DNA of 64,000 bases from Geodermatophilus poikilotrophus (GTDB lineage: Bacteria > Actinomycetota > Actinomycetes > Mycobacteriales > Geodermatophilaceae): positions 276,223-340,222 of the forward strand of contig NZ_FOIE01000008.1 of the NCBI RefSeq assembly GCF_900111455.1, read 5' to 3'. Position numbers and translations under genes: made by a program. This document shows, piece after piece, positions 9,034 through 15,964 of this stretch. The notes under the pieces were generated by a model. The model searched no databases. It was not told where the DNA came from and worked only from the letters and a program-made list of their open reading frames with translations. Numbering within the stretch: the first letter of the stretch is position 1; each line of letters opens with the position of its first letter.

Positions 9034-10166
9034 CCCCCGCCGGTACGGCAGCGGAGTGGCCACGGCGGGTGGCGTCCGTCCTCGCCGAGCCGTCGCGGCT
9101 GCGACTGCTGTTCCAGCCGATCGTCGACCTGCAGCGCGGCGTCGTCGCCGGCTACGAGACCCTCGCCCGCTTCTCCGAGCCCGATGGCCGGCCGAGCCGG
9201 GTGCCACCCGACCAGTGGTTCGCCGCGGCAGGCGCCCAGGGGGTCGGTGCACGGCTGGAGGGCCTCGTCGTCAGGCGCTGCCTGGACCTGTTGCGCACCG
9301 TGCCGCCCAACTGCTTCCTCACCGTCAACGTCAGCCCGCACCTGCTCACCGACCCCGAGCTGGCCGGGGCCCTCCTGGCCGTCCCGGACCTCGCCCCCCT
9401 CGTCCTCGAGCTGACCGAGCACCAGGACGTCACCGACCTGGACCCCCTCATCGACCTCCGCGACCGGCTGCGCAGCCGGGGCGCGCTGCTCGCGGTCGAC
9501 GACGCCGGGTCGGGCTACTCGGGCCTGCAGCAGATCGCCGCCATCAAGCCCCAGCTGGTCAAGCTGGACCGGGCGATCGTGAACGGGGTGGACGGCGACG
9601 AGGTCAAGCTGGCGCTCACCGAGCTGCTCGGTGAGTTCGCCGGACGGATCGACGCGTGGCTGCTGGCCGAGGGGATCGAGGCCTGGAGCGAGGTCGAGGC
9701 GCTCCTCCGCCTCGGGGTCCCCCTCGGCCAGGGCTGGCTCTTCGGCCGGCCCGGACCCGCCTGGCCCCGGCTCGACCCGGGGACGGCCGCACCGCTGCGG
9801 TTCCGGTCGGCCAGGGCGCGCCTCGTCGAGCACGTGGCCAGCCTGGTCGAGGAGGTGCCCGTCGAGGGCGGGCCGGCGGGCGGCGTGGTCCCCGGTGGCC
9901 AGACGGGGCTGCGGGTCGACCCCGGCGGCCGGCCCCAGGCGCTGCTGCTGCCGCGCCGCCGCGGCGACGACGACCCGGGGCACCGGATCGCCCCGGTGAG
10001 CCTCCGCGTCCCCGTCTTCGCGGGGGTCCGCGAGGTGGCCCGACGGGCCGCGGCGCGCCCCGAGCACTCTCGCTTCGACCCCATCGTGTGCGTCGACGAC
10101 GTCGGCGTCGCGGTCGGCGTCGTCCGCGTGGAACGCCTCCTGCTCAGACTCGCCGCCGGTGGGTAG
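9030..10166 (+). CDS. EAL-domain c-di-GMP phosphodiesterase with C-terminal CBS-like segment
   Basis: 378 residues. EAL domains hydrolyse c-di-GMP to pGpG. All catalytic marks are present: YETLAR (EAL equivalent), NVSPHLL, LELTEHQ, DDAGSGYSGL, KLDRAIV, AEGIE and GQGWLFGRP, so it should be active. The C-terminus (about 315-378: VREVARRAAARPEHSRFDPIV then a VGVVRVERLLLRLA strand-helix) looks like half a CBS module, a possible ligand sensor. No GGDEF or membrane segment. Start GTG 9030 is chosen because upstream sequence is low-complexity. A candidate c-di-GMP effector, RsiG, is encoded at 15.4-15.9 kb. Confidence 0.88.
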   Translation: MTPAGTAAEWPRRVASVLAEPSRLRLLFQPIVDLQRGVVAGYETLARFSEPDGRPSRVPPDQWFAAAGAQGVGARLEGLVVRRCLDLLRTVPPNCFLTVNVSPHLLTDPELAGALLAVPDLAPLVLELTEHQDVTDLDPLIDLRDRLRSRGALLAVDDAGSGYSGLQQIAAIKPQLVKLDRAIVNGVDGDEVKLALTELLGEFAGRIDAWLLAEGIEAWSEVEALLRLGVPLGQGWLFGRPGPAWPRLDPGTAAPLRFRSARARLVEHVASLVEEVPVEGGPAGGVVPGGQTGLRVDPGGRPQALLLPRRRGDDDPGHRIAPVSLRVPVFAGVREVARRAAARPEHSRFDPIVCVDDVGVAVGVVRVERLLLRLAAGG

Positions 10167-10240
10167 GAACCAACGGGCACCGCCGGACGGCGGCCCGGCC
10201 CACACCCCCCACCCGTACCACCACCACGTTCGAGGCACCC

Positions 10241-10417
10241 GTGAAGCAGTTCTCCTGTGGCGACGTCGTCCCCACCTGCACCCGCACCTTCGTCGCACCC
10301 ACCGACGAGGAGATCCTGGCCGCCGTCGCCGCGCACGCCCGCGCCGACCACGGCCTCACCGACATCCCGGCGCACCTCGTCGAGGAGGTCCGCAGACGCA
10401 TCCGGAGCGACGCCTGA
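10241..10417 (+). CDS. DUF1059 small protein
   Basis: 58 residues from GTG 10241: KQFSCGDVVPTCTRTF at the N-terminus carries the two conserved cysteines, and ILAAVAAHARADHGLTDIP the conserved AHxxxDHG element of DUF1059. Function of the family is unknown; the Cys/His spacing could bind metal. Compact single-domain protein, full family length. Followed at once by a dispersed double-stem repeat. Confidence 0.8.
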   Translation: MKQFSCGDVVPTCTRTFVAPTDEEILAAVAAHARADHGLTDIPAHLVEEVRRRIRSDA

Positions 10418-10419
10418 GG

Positions 10420-10474
10420 AAGGACCCCCTCCTCCCCGCCCCTCGCGAGCTCGAGGCGGCGCCCTGGAGGAGGC
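10420..10474 (+). repeat. Dispersed double-stem repeat, copy 1
   Basis: Starts three bases after the DUF1059 TGA. Outer stem CCTCCTCC (10428-10435) with GGAGGAGG (10466-10473); inner CCGCC/GGCGG around a TCGCGAGCTCGA centre. Member of the family whose consensus runs GGACCCC-nTCC-TCCCC, arm, TCGCGAGCTC, arm, GGGACC, outer arm. Position and hairpin suggest a terminator or 3'-end stabiliser. Confidence 0.7.
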
Positions 10475-10498
10475 CGGGCCGAGAACCGCTGCGGCACC

Positions 10499-11266
10499 AT
10501 GGCCGACGTGCCGATCGAGGAGCGCCTGCGGCTGCGCTGCGTCGAGGCCGTCGCCCGCGAGGGCGAGCGGTTCGGCGTCCTCGCCCGGGAGGTCGAGGCC
10601 GGGCTGACCGCGGTGCCGGGGCTGCACGCCCCGGTCCCCTGGGTCCCCGCCTGGAGGGTCCGCGACCTCGTCGGCCACCTGGGCGCCGTCCACCGCTGGG
10701 CGACCGCCATCGTGCGCGCCGGGACCACCGACCGCCCCGCAGCGCCGCCGCAACCGCCGGACGACGGCCTGCTCGACTGGTACGCCGCCGGTCTGGCCGA
10801 CCTGCTGCACGCCCTGCGCAGCACGCCGCCGGACCGCCCCGCCTGGCACATGAGCCCGGCGGCGGAGCGGACGGCCGCCTCCTGGGCCCGCCGGCAGGCG
10901 CACGAGCTCGCCGTCCACCGGATGGACCTGGAGGCCGCTGCGGGCGTGCCGGTCACCGAGGTCGACTTCGAGCTGGCCGACGACGGCGTCGACGAGGTGC
11001 TGCGCGTCGTCGTCCCCCGGTGGGCGCACACCGAGCCGGTGTCCACCGCCACGGCAACCGTCGCGGTGCGCAGCACGGACACCGGCCGGGTGTGGACGGC
11101 GCGCGTGACGCAGGGGGACGTCGCCGTGACCGACGAGGACGCGGAGCGCGCCGACGCGCGGCTCGAGGCGCCCGCCGCCGCCCTGCTCCGCCGGCTGTGG
11201 GGCCGTCCGGCCGAGGTCGTGGTGACCGGCGACCCGGCCGCCGAGGCGTTGCTGCGCGGACGCTGA
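10499..11266 (+). CDS. Maleylpyruvate isomerase-family, mycothiol-dependent DinB-like protein
   Basis: 255 residues with the four-helix DinB/MDMPI fold followed by a C-terminal alpha-beta domain. Metal-site histidines are visible in WRVRDLVGHLGAVHRWA (near residue 60) and in the pair WARRQAHELAVHRMDLE (near 130-145). Family members use mycothiol as thiol cofactor for isomerisation, conjugation or detoxification; mshA and mshD in this window show the host makes mycothiol. The substrate is unknown. Starts at ATG 10499 just after a dispersed repeat, with little room for a promoter, so it may be read from upstream. Confidence 0.8.
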   Translation: MADVPIEERLRLRCVEAVAREGERFGVLAREVEAGLTAVPGLHAPVPWVPAWRVRDLVGHLGAVHRWATAIVRAGTTDRPAAPPQPPDDGLLDWYAAGLADLLHALRSTPPDRPAWHMSPAAERTAASWARRQAHELAVHRMDLEAAAGVPVTEVDFELADDGVDEVLRVVVPRWAHTEPVSTATATVAVRSTDTGRVWTARVTQGDVAVTDEDAERADARLEAPAAALLRRLWGRPAEVVVTGDPAAEALLRGR

Positions 11267-11357
11267 CGGGCGCCCCTGCGCCACGGCAGGACCGCCGACC
11301 TCGTGCGTTCCGGGCCCCCCGACCGCGCGAGGTCGCCGATCCCGCCGGTACGGCACG

Positions 11358-11393
11358 ATGGGCGACGTGCCCCCCGTCCCGGTGACCCGGTGA
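11358..11393 (+). CDS. Eleven-codon upstream ORF coupled to the spermidine-synthase-like gene
   Basis: ATG 11358 encodes MGDVPPVPVTR and its TGA overlaps GTG 11390 of the next gene as GTGA. There is no clear Shine-Dalgarno. Same arrangement as the ORF at 9001. Translation is unproven; it could be a chance frame. Confidence 0.25.
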   Translation: MGDVPPVPVTR

Positions 11394-12253
11394 GCCGGCG
11401 CCGGCAGGCCGAGCCCGTCGTCCCGCCCGGCCCCACACCCGTCGCCGGCGGCACCGCCGAGCTGCTCGGGGACGCCGACCGCGACGGCTCCTGGGTCCTG
11501 GTGGTGGACGGCACGCCGCAGTCGCACGTCGACCTCGAGGACCCCGCCCACCTGGAGTTCGAGTACGTGCGCCGGATGGGCCACGTGCTCGACCTCGCCG
11601 CCGAGGAGGGCCGGCCGATCGACGTCGTGCACCTGGGCGGCGGCGCGCTGACGCTGCCCCGGTACGTGGCAGCGACCCGCCCTGGTTCCCGGCAGCGGGT
11701 CGTCGAGCTCGACCAGCCGCTCACCGAGCTGGTCCGGGCACACCTGCCGCTGCCGCGCGACGCCCGCGTCCGGGTGCGCGCCGCCGACGCCCGCGAGGGG
11801 CTGGCCGCGCTGCCGAGCGCCGGCGCGGACGTCGTCGTCAGCGACGTCTTCGCCGGGGCCCGCACGCCGGGGCACCTGACCAGCGTCGAGTACGCGCAGG
11901 AGGCCCACCGGGTGCTGCGGCCCGGCGGCACCTACACCGCCAACGTCGCCGACGGCCCGCCGCTGCGCTTCGCCCGCACCCAGGTGGCCACGCTGCGCGC
12001 CGTCTTCGCGCACGTGTGCCTGCTCGCCGAGCCGGGCACGCTGCGCGGCCGCCGCTTCGGCAACCTGGTCGCGGTCGCCTCGGACGCCGAGCTGCCGATC
12101 CCGGCGCTGGTGCGCCGCTGCGCCGCCGACCCGATGCCGAGCCGGGTGGTCGGAGGCGCGGACCTGGACCGCTTCGCCGGCAGCGCGCAGCCGGTGCACG
12201 ACGCCGACGCGGTCGCCTCCCCGGAGCCGCCGGAGGGGGTCTTCAGCCGTTGA
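11390..12253 (+). CDS. Spermidine synthase-like protein
   Basis: 287 residues with the Rossmann fold of the spermidine synthase/PABMT group: VVHLGGGALTLPRYVAATRP (motif I), VVELDQPLTELVRAHL (acidic end of strand 2) and DVVVSDVFAGARTPGHL, where the polyamine synthase gatekeeper Asp would be. The N-terminal tetramerisation strands of true spermidine synthases are short here, so aminopropyl transfer is uncertain; many actinobacterial members are annotated only by fold. Start GTG 11390 gives SRRRQAEPVV. Confidence 0.7.
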   Translation: MSRRRQAEPVVPPGPTPVAGGTAELLGDADRDGSWVLVVDGTPQSHVDLEDPAHLEFEYVRRMGHVLDLAAEEGRPIDVVHLGGGALTLPRYVAATRPGSRQRVVELDQPLTELVRAHLPLPRDARVRVRAADAREGLAALPSAGADVVVSDVFAGARTPGHLTSVEYAQEAHRVLRPGGTYTANVADGPPLRFARTQVATLRAVFAHVCLLAEPGTLRGRRFGNLVAVASDAELPIPALVRRCAADPMPSRVVGGADLDRFAGSAQPVHDADAVASPEPPEGVFSR

Positions 12254-12319
12254 GCGCGGCCTCGGTGATGCCGCAGCGGATCGCGCGCAGGAGCACCGCC
12301 CGACCGTAGGGTCGGGGCC

Positions 12320-12523
12320 ATGACCTCGCCTGCCCGACTCCCCCTGCGCCGCGACACGCACAACAAGGTCATCGCCGGTGTCTGCGCGGGGATCGCCCGG
12401 CGCTACGGCATCTCGCGGAGCGGTCTGCGCCTGGCGTTCGTGCTCTCCTGCGTCCTGCCCGGCCCGCAGTTCATCGCCTACCTGGTGCTGTGGATCGTGA
12501 TCCCGAAGGACACCCGGTACTGA
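12320..12523 (+). CDS. PspC-domain membrane protein
   Basis: 67 residues, essentially one PspC domain: LRRDTHNKVIAGVCAGIARRYGI followed by a hydrophobic helix ending in FIAYLVLWIVIPKDT. PspC proteins sit in the inner membrane and take part in envelope-stress sensing. It lacks the extra sensor/kinase domains some actinobacterial members carry. TAGGGT (12307-12312) ends seven bases before the ATG, so a leaderless transcript is likely. Convergent with the DUF2516 gene. Confidence 0.88.
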   Translation: MTSPARLPLRRDTHNKVIAGVCAGIARRYGISRSGLRLAFVLSCVLPGPQFIAYLVLWIVIPKDTRY

Positions 12524-12536
12524 GTGCCCCCGCGGC

Positions 12537-12827
12537 TCACCAGCTGTTGCCGCCCCGGCTCAGCCCGCGCACCGCGGGCCGGACGTCGACGAGGTAGACG
12601 ATCGCGGCGATGACCGCCGGCAGGCCCAGGAAGCTCAGCGGGGTCTGGAAGACGACGATGACCAGGACCGACAGCCCGAGGATGGCGGCCCAGCCGGGCT
12701 TGGTGAGCTTGCCCGCCGCGACGTAGCCGGCGGCCGGGCGGACGAGGGCGTCGACGAGCGCCCACACCGTGAGCGCCAGAGCTGCGTAGAAGAGCACCGC
12801 GTACACGGCTCCCTGGAAGCTCAGCAT
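12537..12827 (-). CDS. DUF2516 membrane protein
   Basis: 96 residues, two to three membrane helices (AVLFYAALALTVWALVDALV; LGLSVLVIVVFQTPLSFLGL; AVIAAIVYLVDV) with a conserved LTKPGWAAILGL loop. It is the counterpart of Rv0476, which follows hbhA in M. tuberculosis. A -10 TACCCT on the minus strand (12835-12840) lies seven bases from the ATG, so it has its own leaderless promoter as well as lying downstream of hbhA. Function unknown. Confidence 0.82.
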   Translation of the reverse strand: MLSFQGAVYAVLFYAALALTVWALVDALVRPAAGYVAAGKLTKPGWAAILGLSVLVIVVFQTPLSFLGLPAVIAAIVYLVDVRPAVRGLSRGGNSW

Positions 12828-12970
12828 GCCCGGGAGGGTACCCGCCGGGGCGCGCCCGGCCGTGTCCTGCGCCCCCTCCGGGGGAGTCCCGGACGCGACA
12901 GGACCCCGGAGCGCTGTGCGCGGCTCCGGGGCCCTGGGATCGGGACGGACCTCCTACGAGGTCCCGCCGT

Positions 12971-13023
12971 GGCCCCGTCCGGAGCTCACCGCGAGCGGGC
13001 GAGCGGTGAGGAGGACGGGGTCC
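12971..13023 (-). repeat. Dispersed double-stem repeat, copy 2 (3' of hbhA)
   Basis: Outer stem CCCCGTCC (12973-12980) with GGACGGGG (13013-13020); inner stem CTCACCGC (12985-12992) with GCGGTGAG (13003-13010); both perfect. Its 5' end (minus strand) starts six bases after the hbhA stop. One of the best-formed copies. Confidence 0.75.
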
Positions 13024-13027
13024 TTCG

Positions 13028-13750
13028 TCAGTTGCGCTTGGCGGTGCGGGTCACCCGGGCGGAGGTGCCGGCCGGGGCCGACTTCCGCGCCGCGGAGGTC
13101 GTCTTCGCCGCGGCACGCTTGCGAGCCGGCTTGACCTCGGGCTCCTCGGCCGCCTCGAGGGTGGCCTTGGCCTGCTCGGCCGCCTCGTGGGTGGCCTCCT
13201 CGGCCTGGTCGATGGCCTTCTCGGCCTTCGCCGCGGTCTTCTGCGCGATGGAGGTGACCTCGTTCGAGGCCTCGGCGACGGTCTCGGCGGTCTCCTCGAG
13301 CACGTCCTCGAGGGCGTCCTCGACGGCGTCCACCGCACGCTCGGCGCGGCCCACGACCTTGCGGACGACGGGCTGGCGGCGCAGCTCCTCGACGACCTCG
13401 GCACCGCGGACGGCGAGGGTCTCGATGGTGGCGACGGTCTGCGTGCGGGCGGTGCTCACCAGGCCGGCCACGGTGCTGGCGACGACGTCGGGGCGGACGG
13501 CGGTGGCGACCTGCTGGGCCGACGTGCGCGCGGTCCGGACGGCCTCCTCGGCGCGGGTGCGGGCCTCCTTGGCGGCCAGGTCGATCTGCACCTGGGCCTC
13601 GCCGGGCAGCGCCTCGGCGCGGGCCCGCAGGGTGCCGACGACGGCACGGGTGCGCTCGACGGCCAGGTCACCGGCGCCGACGGCGGCCAGCAGGACCTGC
13701 TTGTTCTGGACGGCGACGGTCTCGCCGTACTCCTTGAGGCTGTTCTTCAT
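13028..13750 (-). CDS. hbhA: Heparin-binding hemagglutinin-like protein (HbhA family)
   Basis: 240 residues: an N-terminal segment, a long Ala/Glu-rich predicted coiled coil (about 40-190) and a Lys/Ala/Arg-rich tail (VKPARKRAAAKTTSAARK near 205-222) like the lysine-rich C-terminus that binds heparin in mycobacterial HbhA. In a soil actinomycete adhesion to host glycosaminoglycans is not implied; membrane, DNA or polyanion binding is equally possible. The ATG overlaps the stop of the upstream XRE gene (ATGA). Gene order XRE-hbhA-DUF2516 equals Rv0474-Rv0475-Rv0476. Confidence 0.82.
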   Translation of the reverse strand: MKNSLKEYGETVAVQNKQVLLAAVGAGDLAVERTRAVVGTLRARAEALPGEAQVQIDLAAKEARTRAEEAVRTARTSAQQVATAVRPDVVASTVAGLVSTARTQTVATIETLAVRGAEVVEELRRQPVVRKVVGRAERAVDAVEDALEDVLEETAETVAEASNEVTSIAQKTAAKAEKAIDQAEEATHEAAEQAKATLEAAEEPEVKPARKRAAAKTTSAARKSAPAGTSARVTRTAKRN

Positions 13751-14259
13751 GCCGACTCCTTCGCGGGGCGGGACGGGGTGGGGTCAGAGGGGGCGACCGG
13801 GGCGGGGACGCTCGCGGCGTGCTCCCGCACGTAGGTCTCGTACAGCTCGAGCAGCACCGCCCTGTGCCGCTCGGAGAGCGACTGGTCGGCACGGATGGCC
13901 GCCACGGTGTCGGGGTTGCCGTTCCGGCGGTCGAGGATCCCGGCCTGCTCGTAGAGCGTCTCGGCGGAGATCTTCAGACCCTTGGCGATCGCCGCGAGGA
14001 TCTCCGCCGACGGCTTGCGCAGCCCCCGCTCCACCTGCGACAGGTAGGGGTTGCTCACCCCCGCCGTGCGGGCGAGCTCGCGGAGGGACACCCGGGCGGC
14101 GCTGCGCTGCTCGCGGATGAACTCCCCGACCTGGGATCCGGTGGCCGAGACCTTGGAGCGCTCGGCGGCGACCGTCTCGGCGACGCTGCCCGCGAGCTGG
14201 TCCACCACGCCGCGGACGGTGGTCACCTGTTCGCGGACGAAGTCCCCCGGGTTCTGCAC
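13747..14259 (-). CDS. XRE-family transcriptional regulator (Rv0474-like)
   Basis: 170 residues. The Cro/CI-type helix-turn-helix is at about residues 50-105: SLRELARTAGVSNPYLSQVERGLRKPS, then a helix with AIAKGLKISAETLYEQAG. A helical N-terminal extension and a Pro/Ala-rich tail surround it. It is translationally coupled to hbhA and sits behind a strong operator-like inverted repeat, so autoregulation plus control of hbhA is the likely arrangement. Start GTG 14259 is six bases from a -10, leaderless. Confidence 0.85.
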   Translation of the reverse strand: MQNPGDFVREQVTTVRGVVDQLAGSVAETVAAERSKVSATGSQVGEFIREQRSAARVSLRELARTAGVSNPYLSQVERGLRKPSAEILAAIAKGLKISAETLYEQAGILDRRNGNPDTVAAIRADQSLSERHRAVLLELYETYVREHAASVPAPVAPSDPTPSRPAKESA

Positions 14260-14265
14260 ACCTCG

Positions 14266-14311
14266 ACGCTAGGCCCGGGTGCTAGCTCCTGCAAGCGGAG
14301 GAGCTAGCACC
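14266..14311 (-). promoter_or_regulatory. Promoter and 34-bp inverted-repeat operator of the XRE-hbhA operon
   Basis: On the minus strand -10 TAGCGT (14266-14271) and -35 TTGCAG (14289-14294) are spaced 17 bp. A perfect 13-bp inverted repeat, GGTGCTAGCTCCT (14278-14290) and AGGAGCTAGCACC (14299-14311), brackets the -35 with an 8-bp centre. A dimeric XRE protein bound here would cover the -35, so I read this as the autoregulatory site. Confidence 0.7.
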
Positions 14312-14344
14312 TGGCTGTGAAACGCCTCACGTGCGGCGTGTCGG

Positions 14345-15382
14345 TCACGACAGCAGCGCAGCGGCCGCTCGCACCTCGCCGACCACGCCGTCCCCACCGG
14401 GGACCGGTGTCAGCGACCAGGCGGCCAGCTGCTCGGCCGGGACGCCGAGGCGCAGCAGCCCGGCGCACAGCGCGGGCGTGCGCCCGCGGTCGCCGCCGTC
14501 GTCGAGCTTCAGCGCGACCGCGCCACGACCCGGCAGGGCGGCGACGTGCACGCCGTCGGCCCCGCCCTTGACCAGCAGGCCGTCGACGGCGCGCATGAGG
14601 TCGGTGTCCTCCCGGCCGGTGCCCGCCACGAACCAGGGGTGCGCCCGCATCGCGTCGGCGACCGCCCGGCCGGGCGCGCCGGCCGCGGCCTCGACCAGCG
14701 AGGACACCCCCCGGGCCAGGCCCGTCAGCGGCAGCCCGTGCTGCGGGGCGCCGCAGCCGTCGACGACGACCGCCGCCACCGGCGTGCCCGCCGCCTCGCC
14801 GAGCCGGGCCTCGATCGCCTGCTGCAGCGGGTGCTCGGGCTCGAGGTACCCCTCCGTGGGCCAGCCGGCGGCGACGCAGGCAGAGAGCATCGCCGCGTGC
14901 TTGCCCGAGCAGTTCATCGCCAGTCGCTCCGGCGCCCGGCCGGCGGTCAGCCAGGCGGCGCGGGTGGCCTCGTGGGAGGGCAGCGCCGGCGGGCAGCCGA
15001 GGTCGTCGGGCGAGAGACCCGCGGCCGCGAGCACGCCGGCGACCAGCTCACGGTGGCCGTCCTCGCCGGAGTGCGAGCCGGCGCCGATGGCCAGCTCCTC
15101 CCCCGAGCGCGGTGTCCAGCCGGCGGCCAGCAGCGCGGTCGCCTGCACCGGCTTGTTCGCCGACCGCGGCAGCACCGGCCGCTCGACGTCCCCCACCGCG
15201 GACAGCACCCCGCCGTCCGGGCCGACGACGACCAGCGAGCCGCGGTGCACCGATTCGAGGAAGCCCGAGCGCTCCACCTCCACCAGCACCGGGTTGTCCG
15301 GCCAGGTGAGGTGCTGGAGCCGGCCCCGCTGCAGGGCCCCGCCGCGAGCCCGCGAGTGGCGGGGGGCAGCGGGGTCCGTCAA
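14345..15382 (-). CDS. Asparaginase II-family protein
   Basis: Up to 345 residues. The family (type exemplified by the Rhizobium etli thermolabile asparaginase) hydrolyses L-Asn to Asp and ammonia. Conserved elements: VERSGFLESVHRGSLVVV, PRSANKPVQATALL (nucleophile-like Ser-Lys pair), SGKHAAMLSACVAAGW and VDGCGAPQHGLPLTGLARG. The only in-frame upstream start is TTG 15382, overlapping the rsiG stop as TTGA; the first 20 residues are then encoded by a dispersed repeat. A GTG at 15289 would start right at the conserved VLVEVERSG and lose about 31 residues. Family assignment is secure, start is not. Confidence 0.82.
   Translation of the reverse strand: MTDPAAPRHSRARGGALQRGRLQHLTWPDNPVLVEVERSGFLESVHRGSLVVVGPDGGVLSAVGDVERPVLPRSANKPVQATALLAAGWTPRSGEELAIGAGSHSGEDGHRELVAGVLAAAGLSPDDLGCPPALPSHEATRAAWLTAGRAPERLAMNCSGKHAAMLSACVAAGWPTEGYLEPEHPLQQAIEARLGEAAGTPVAAVVVDGCGAPQHGLPLTGLARGVSSLVEAAAGAPGRAVADAMRAHPWFVAGTGREDTDLMRAVDGLLVKGGADGVHVAALPGRGAVALKLDDGGDRGRTPALCAGLLRLGVPAEQLAAWSLTPVPGGDGVVGEVRAAAALLS
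15322..15377 (-). repeat. Dispersed double-stem repeat, copy 3 (between rsiG and asparaginase)
   Basis: Outer stem CCCCGCTGC (15324-15332) with GCAGCGGGG (15366-15374), 9 bp perfect, with the TCGCGGGCTCGC-type centre on the minus strand. It begins just after the rsiG stop and overlaps the 5' end of the asparaginase frame if TTG 15382 is used. Confidence 0.72.
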
Positions 15383-15936
15383 CGGCCCTCGTCGGCGAGC
15401 AGCGCGGCGACGTCGGCCTCGCCGTTGCGGTACCGGCGGCCCAACTCGGCGGCCAGCCCGTCCATGACCTGCTGCACACCGCGGCGCCGCTCGGACAGCG
15501 ACGCCTCGGCGGCGGCCAGCGCGCGGGCGGCCCGCTCCAGCTCGGCGTCGGACAGCTGGGGGACCGCGGACAGGTCGACCCCCGGGGTCAGCGAGTTGAC
15601 CCAGCTCTCGTACTCCTCGGGCGCCGCCGGCTGCACGGTCTGGTGCCGGCCGAGACCGTGGGCCGGGCCCCGGCCCTTCTCCGCGAGGATCTCCGGCAGC
15701 AGGTCGACCAGCGAGCGGCCGTCGTGCTCGGCGCGGCGCTGCAGCTCGCGGCGCACGATGTCCAGCCGGCCCTGCAGCAGCCGCCGGGTGTAGGAGAGGT
15801 TGACCTCCTCCTGCTCGGCCTGGCGGCGGAGCCGGCGGACGTCGGCCATCGGCCGCTGCACTGCGGCCTCGAGGAAGCCGGGGTCGAGCAGCGCGTCGAC
15901 GGCGGCGCCGCCGGCGCGGATCGGTTCGGGGGTCAC
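15379..15936 (-). CDS. rsiG: RsiG-type c-di-GMP-binding anti-sigma factor
   Basis: 185 residues from GTG 15936 (GGAGAGG upstream). The protein holds two exact copies of the RsiG signature E(X)3S(X)2R(X)3Q(X)3D: EVNLSYTRRLLQGRLD in the first long helix and EASLSERRRGVQQVMD in the second. In Streptomyces RsiG holds the sigma factor WhiG inactive when loaded with c-di-GMP, each motif helping to clamp a c-di-GMP dimer. Here the partner sigma is presumably a WhiG/FliA-type factor encoded elsewhere. The gene lies between ygfZ (28 bp upstream) and asparaginase. An EAL phosphodiesterase is encoded about 5 kb away. The motif match is seen; the function is by family. Confidence 0.82.
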   Translation of the reverse strand: MTPEPIRAGGAAVDALLDPGFLEAAVQRPMADVRRLRRQAEQEEVNLSYTRRLLQGRLDIVRRELQRRAEHDGRSLVDLLPEILAEKGRGPAHGLGRHQTVQPAAPEEYESWVNSLTPGVDLSAVPQLSDAELERAARALAAAEASLSERRRGVQQVMDGLAAELGRRYRNGEADVAALLADEGR

Positions 15937-15964
15937 GAGCGGGCCTCTCCGGTGGGTCGAGCGG

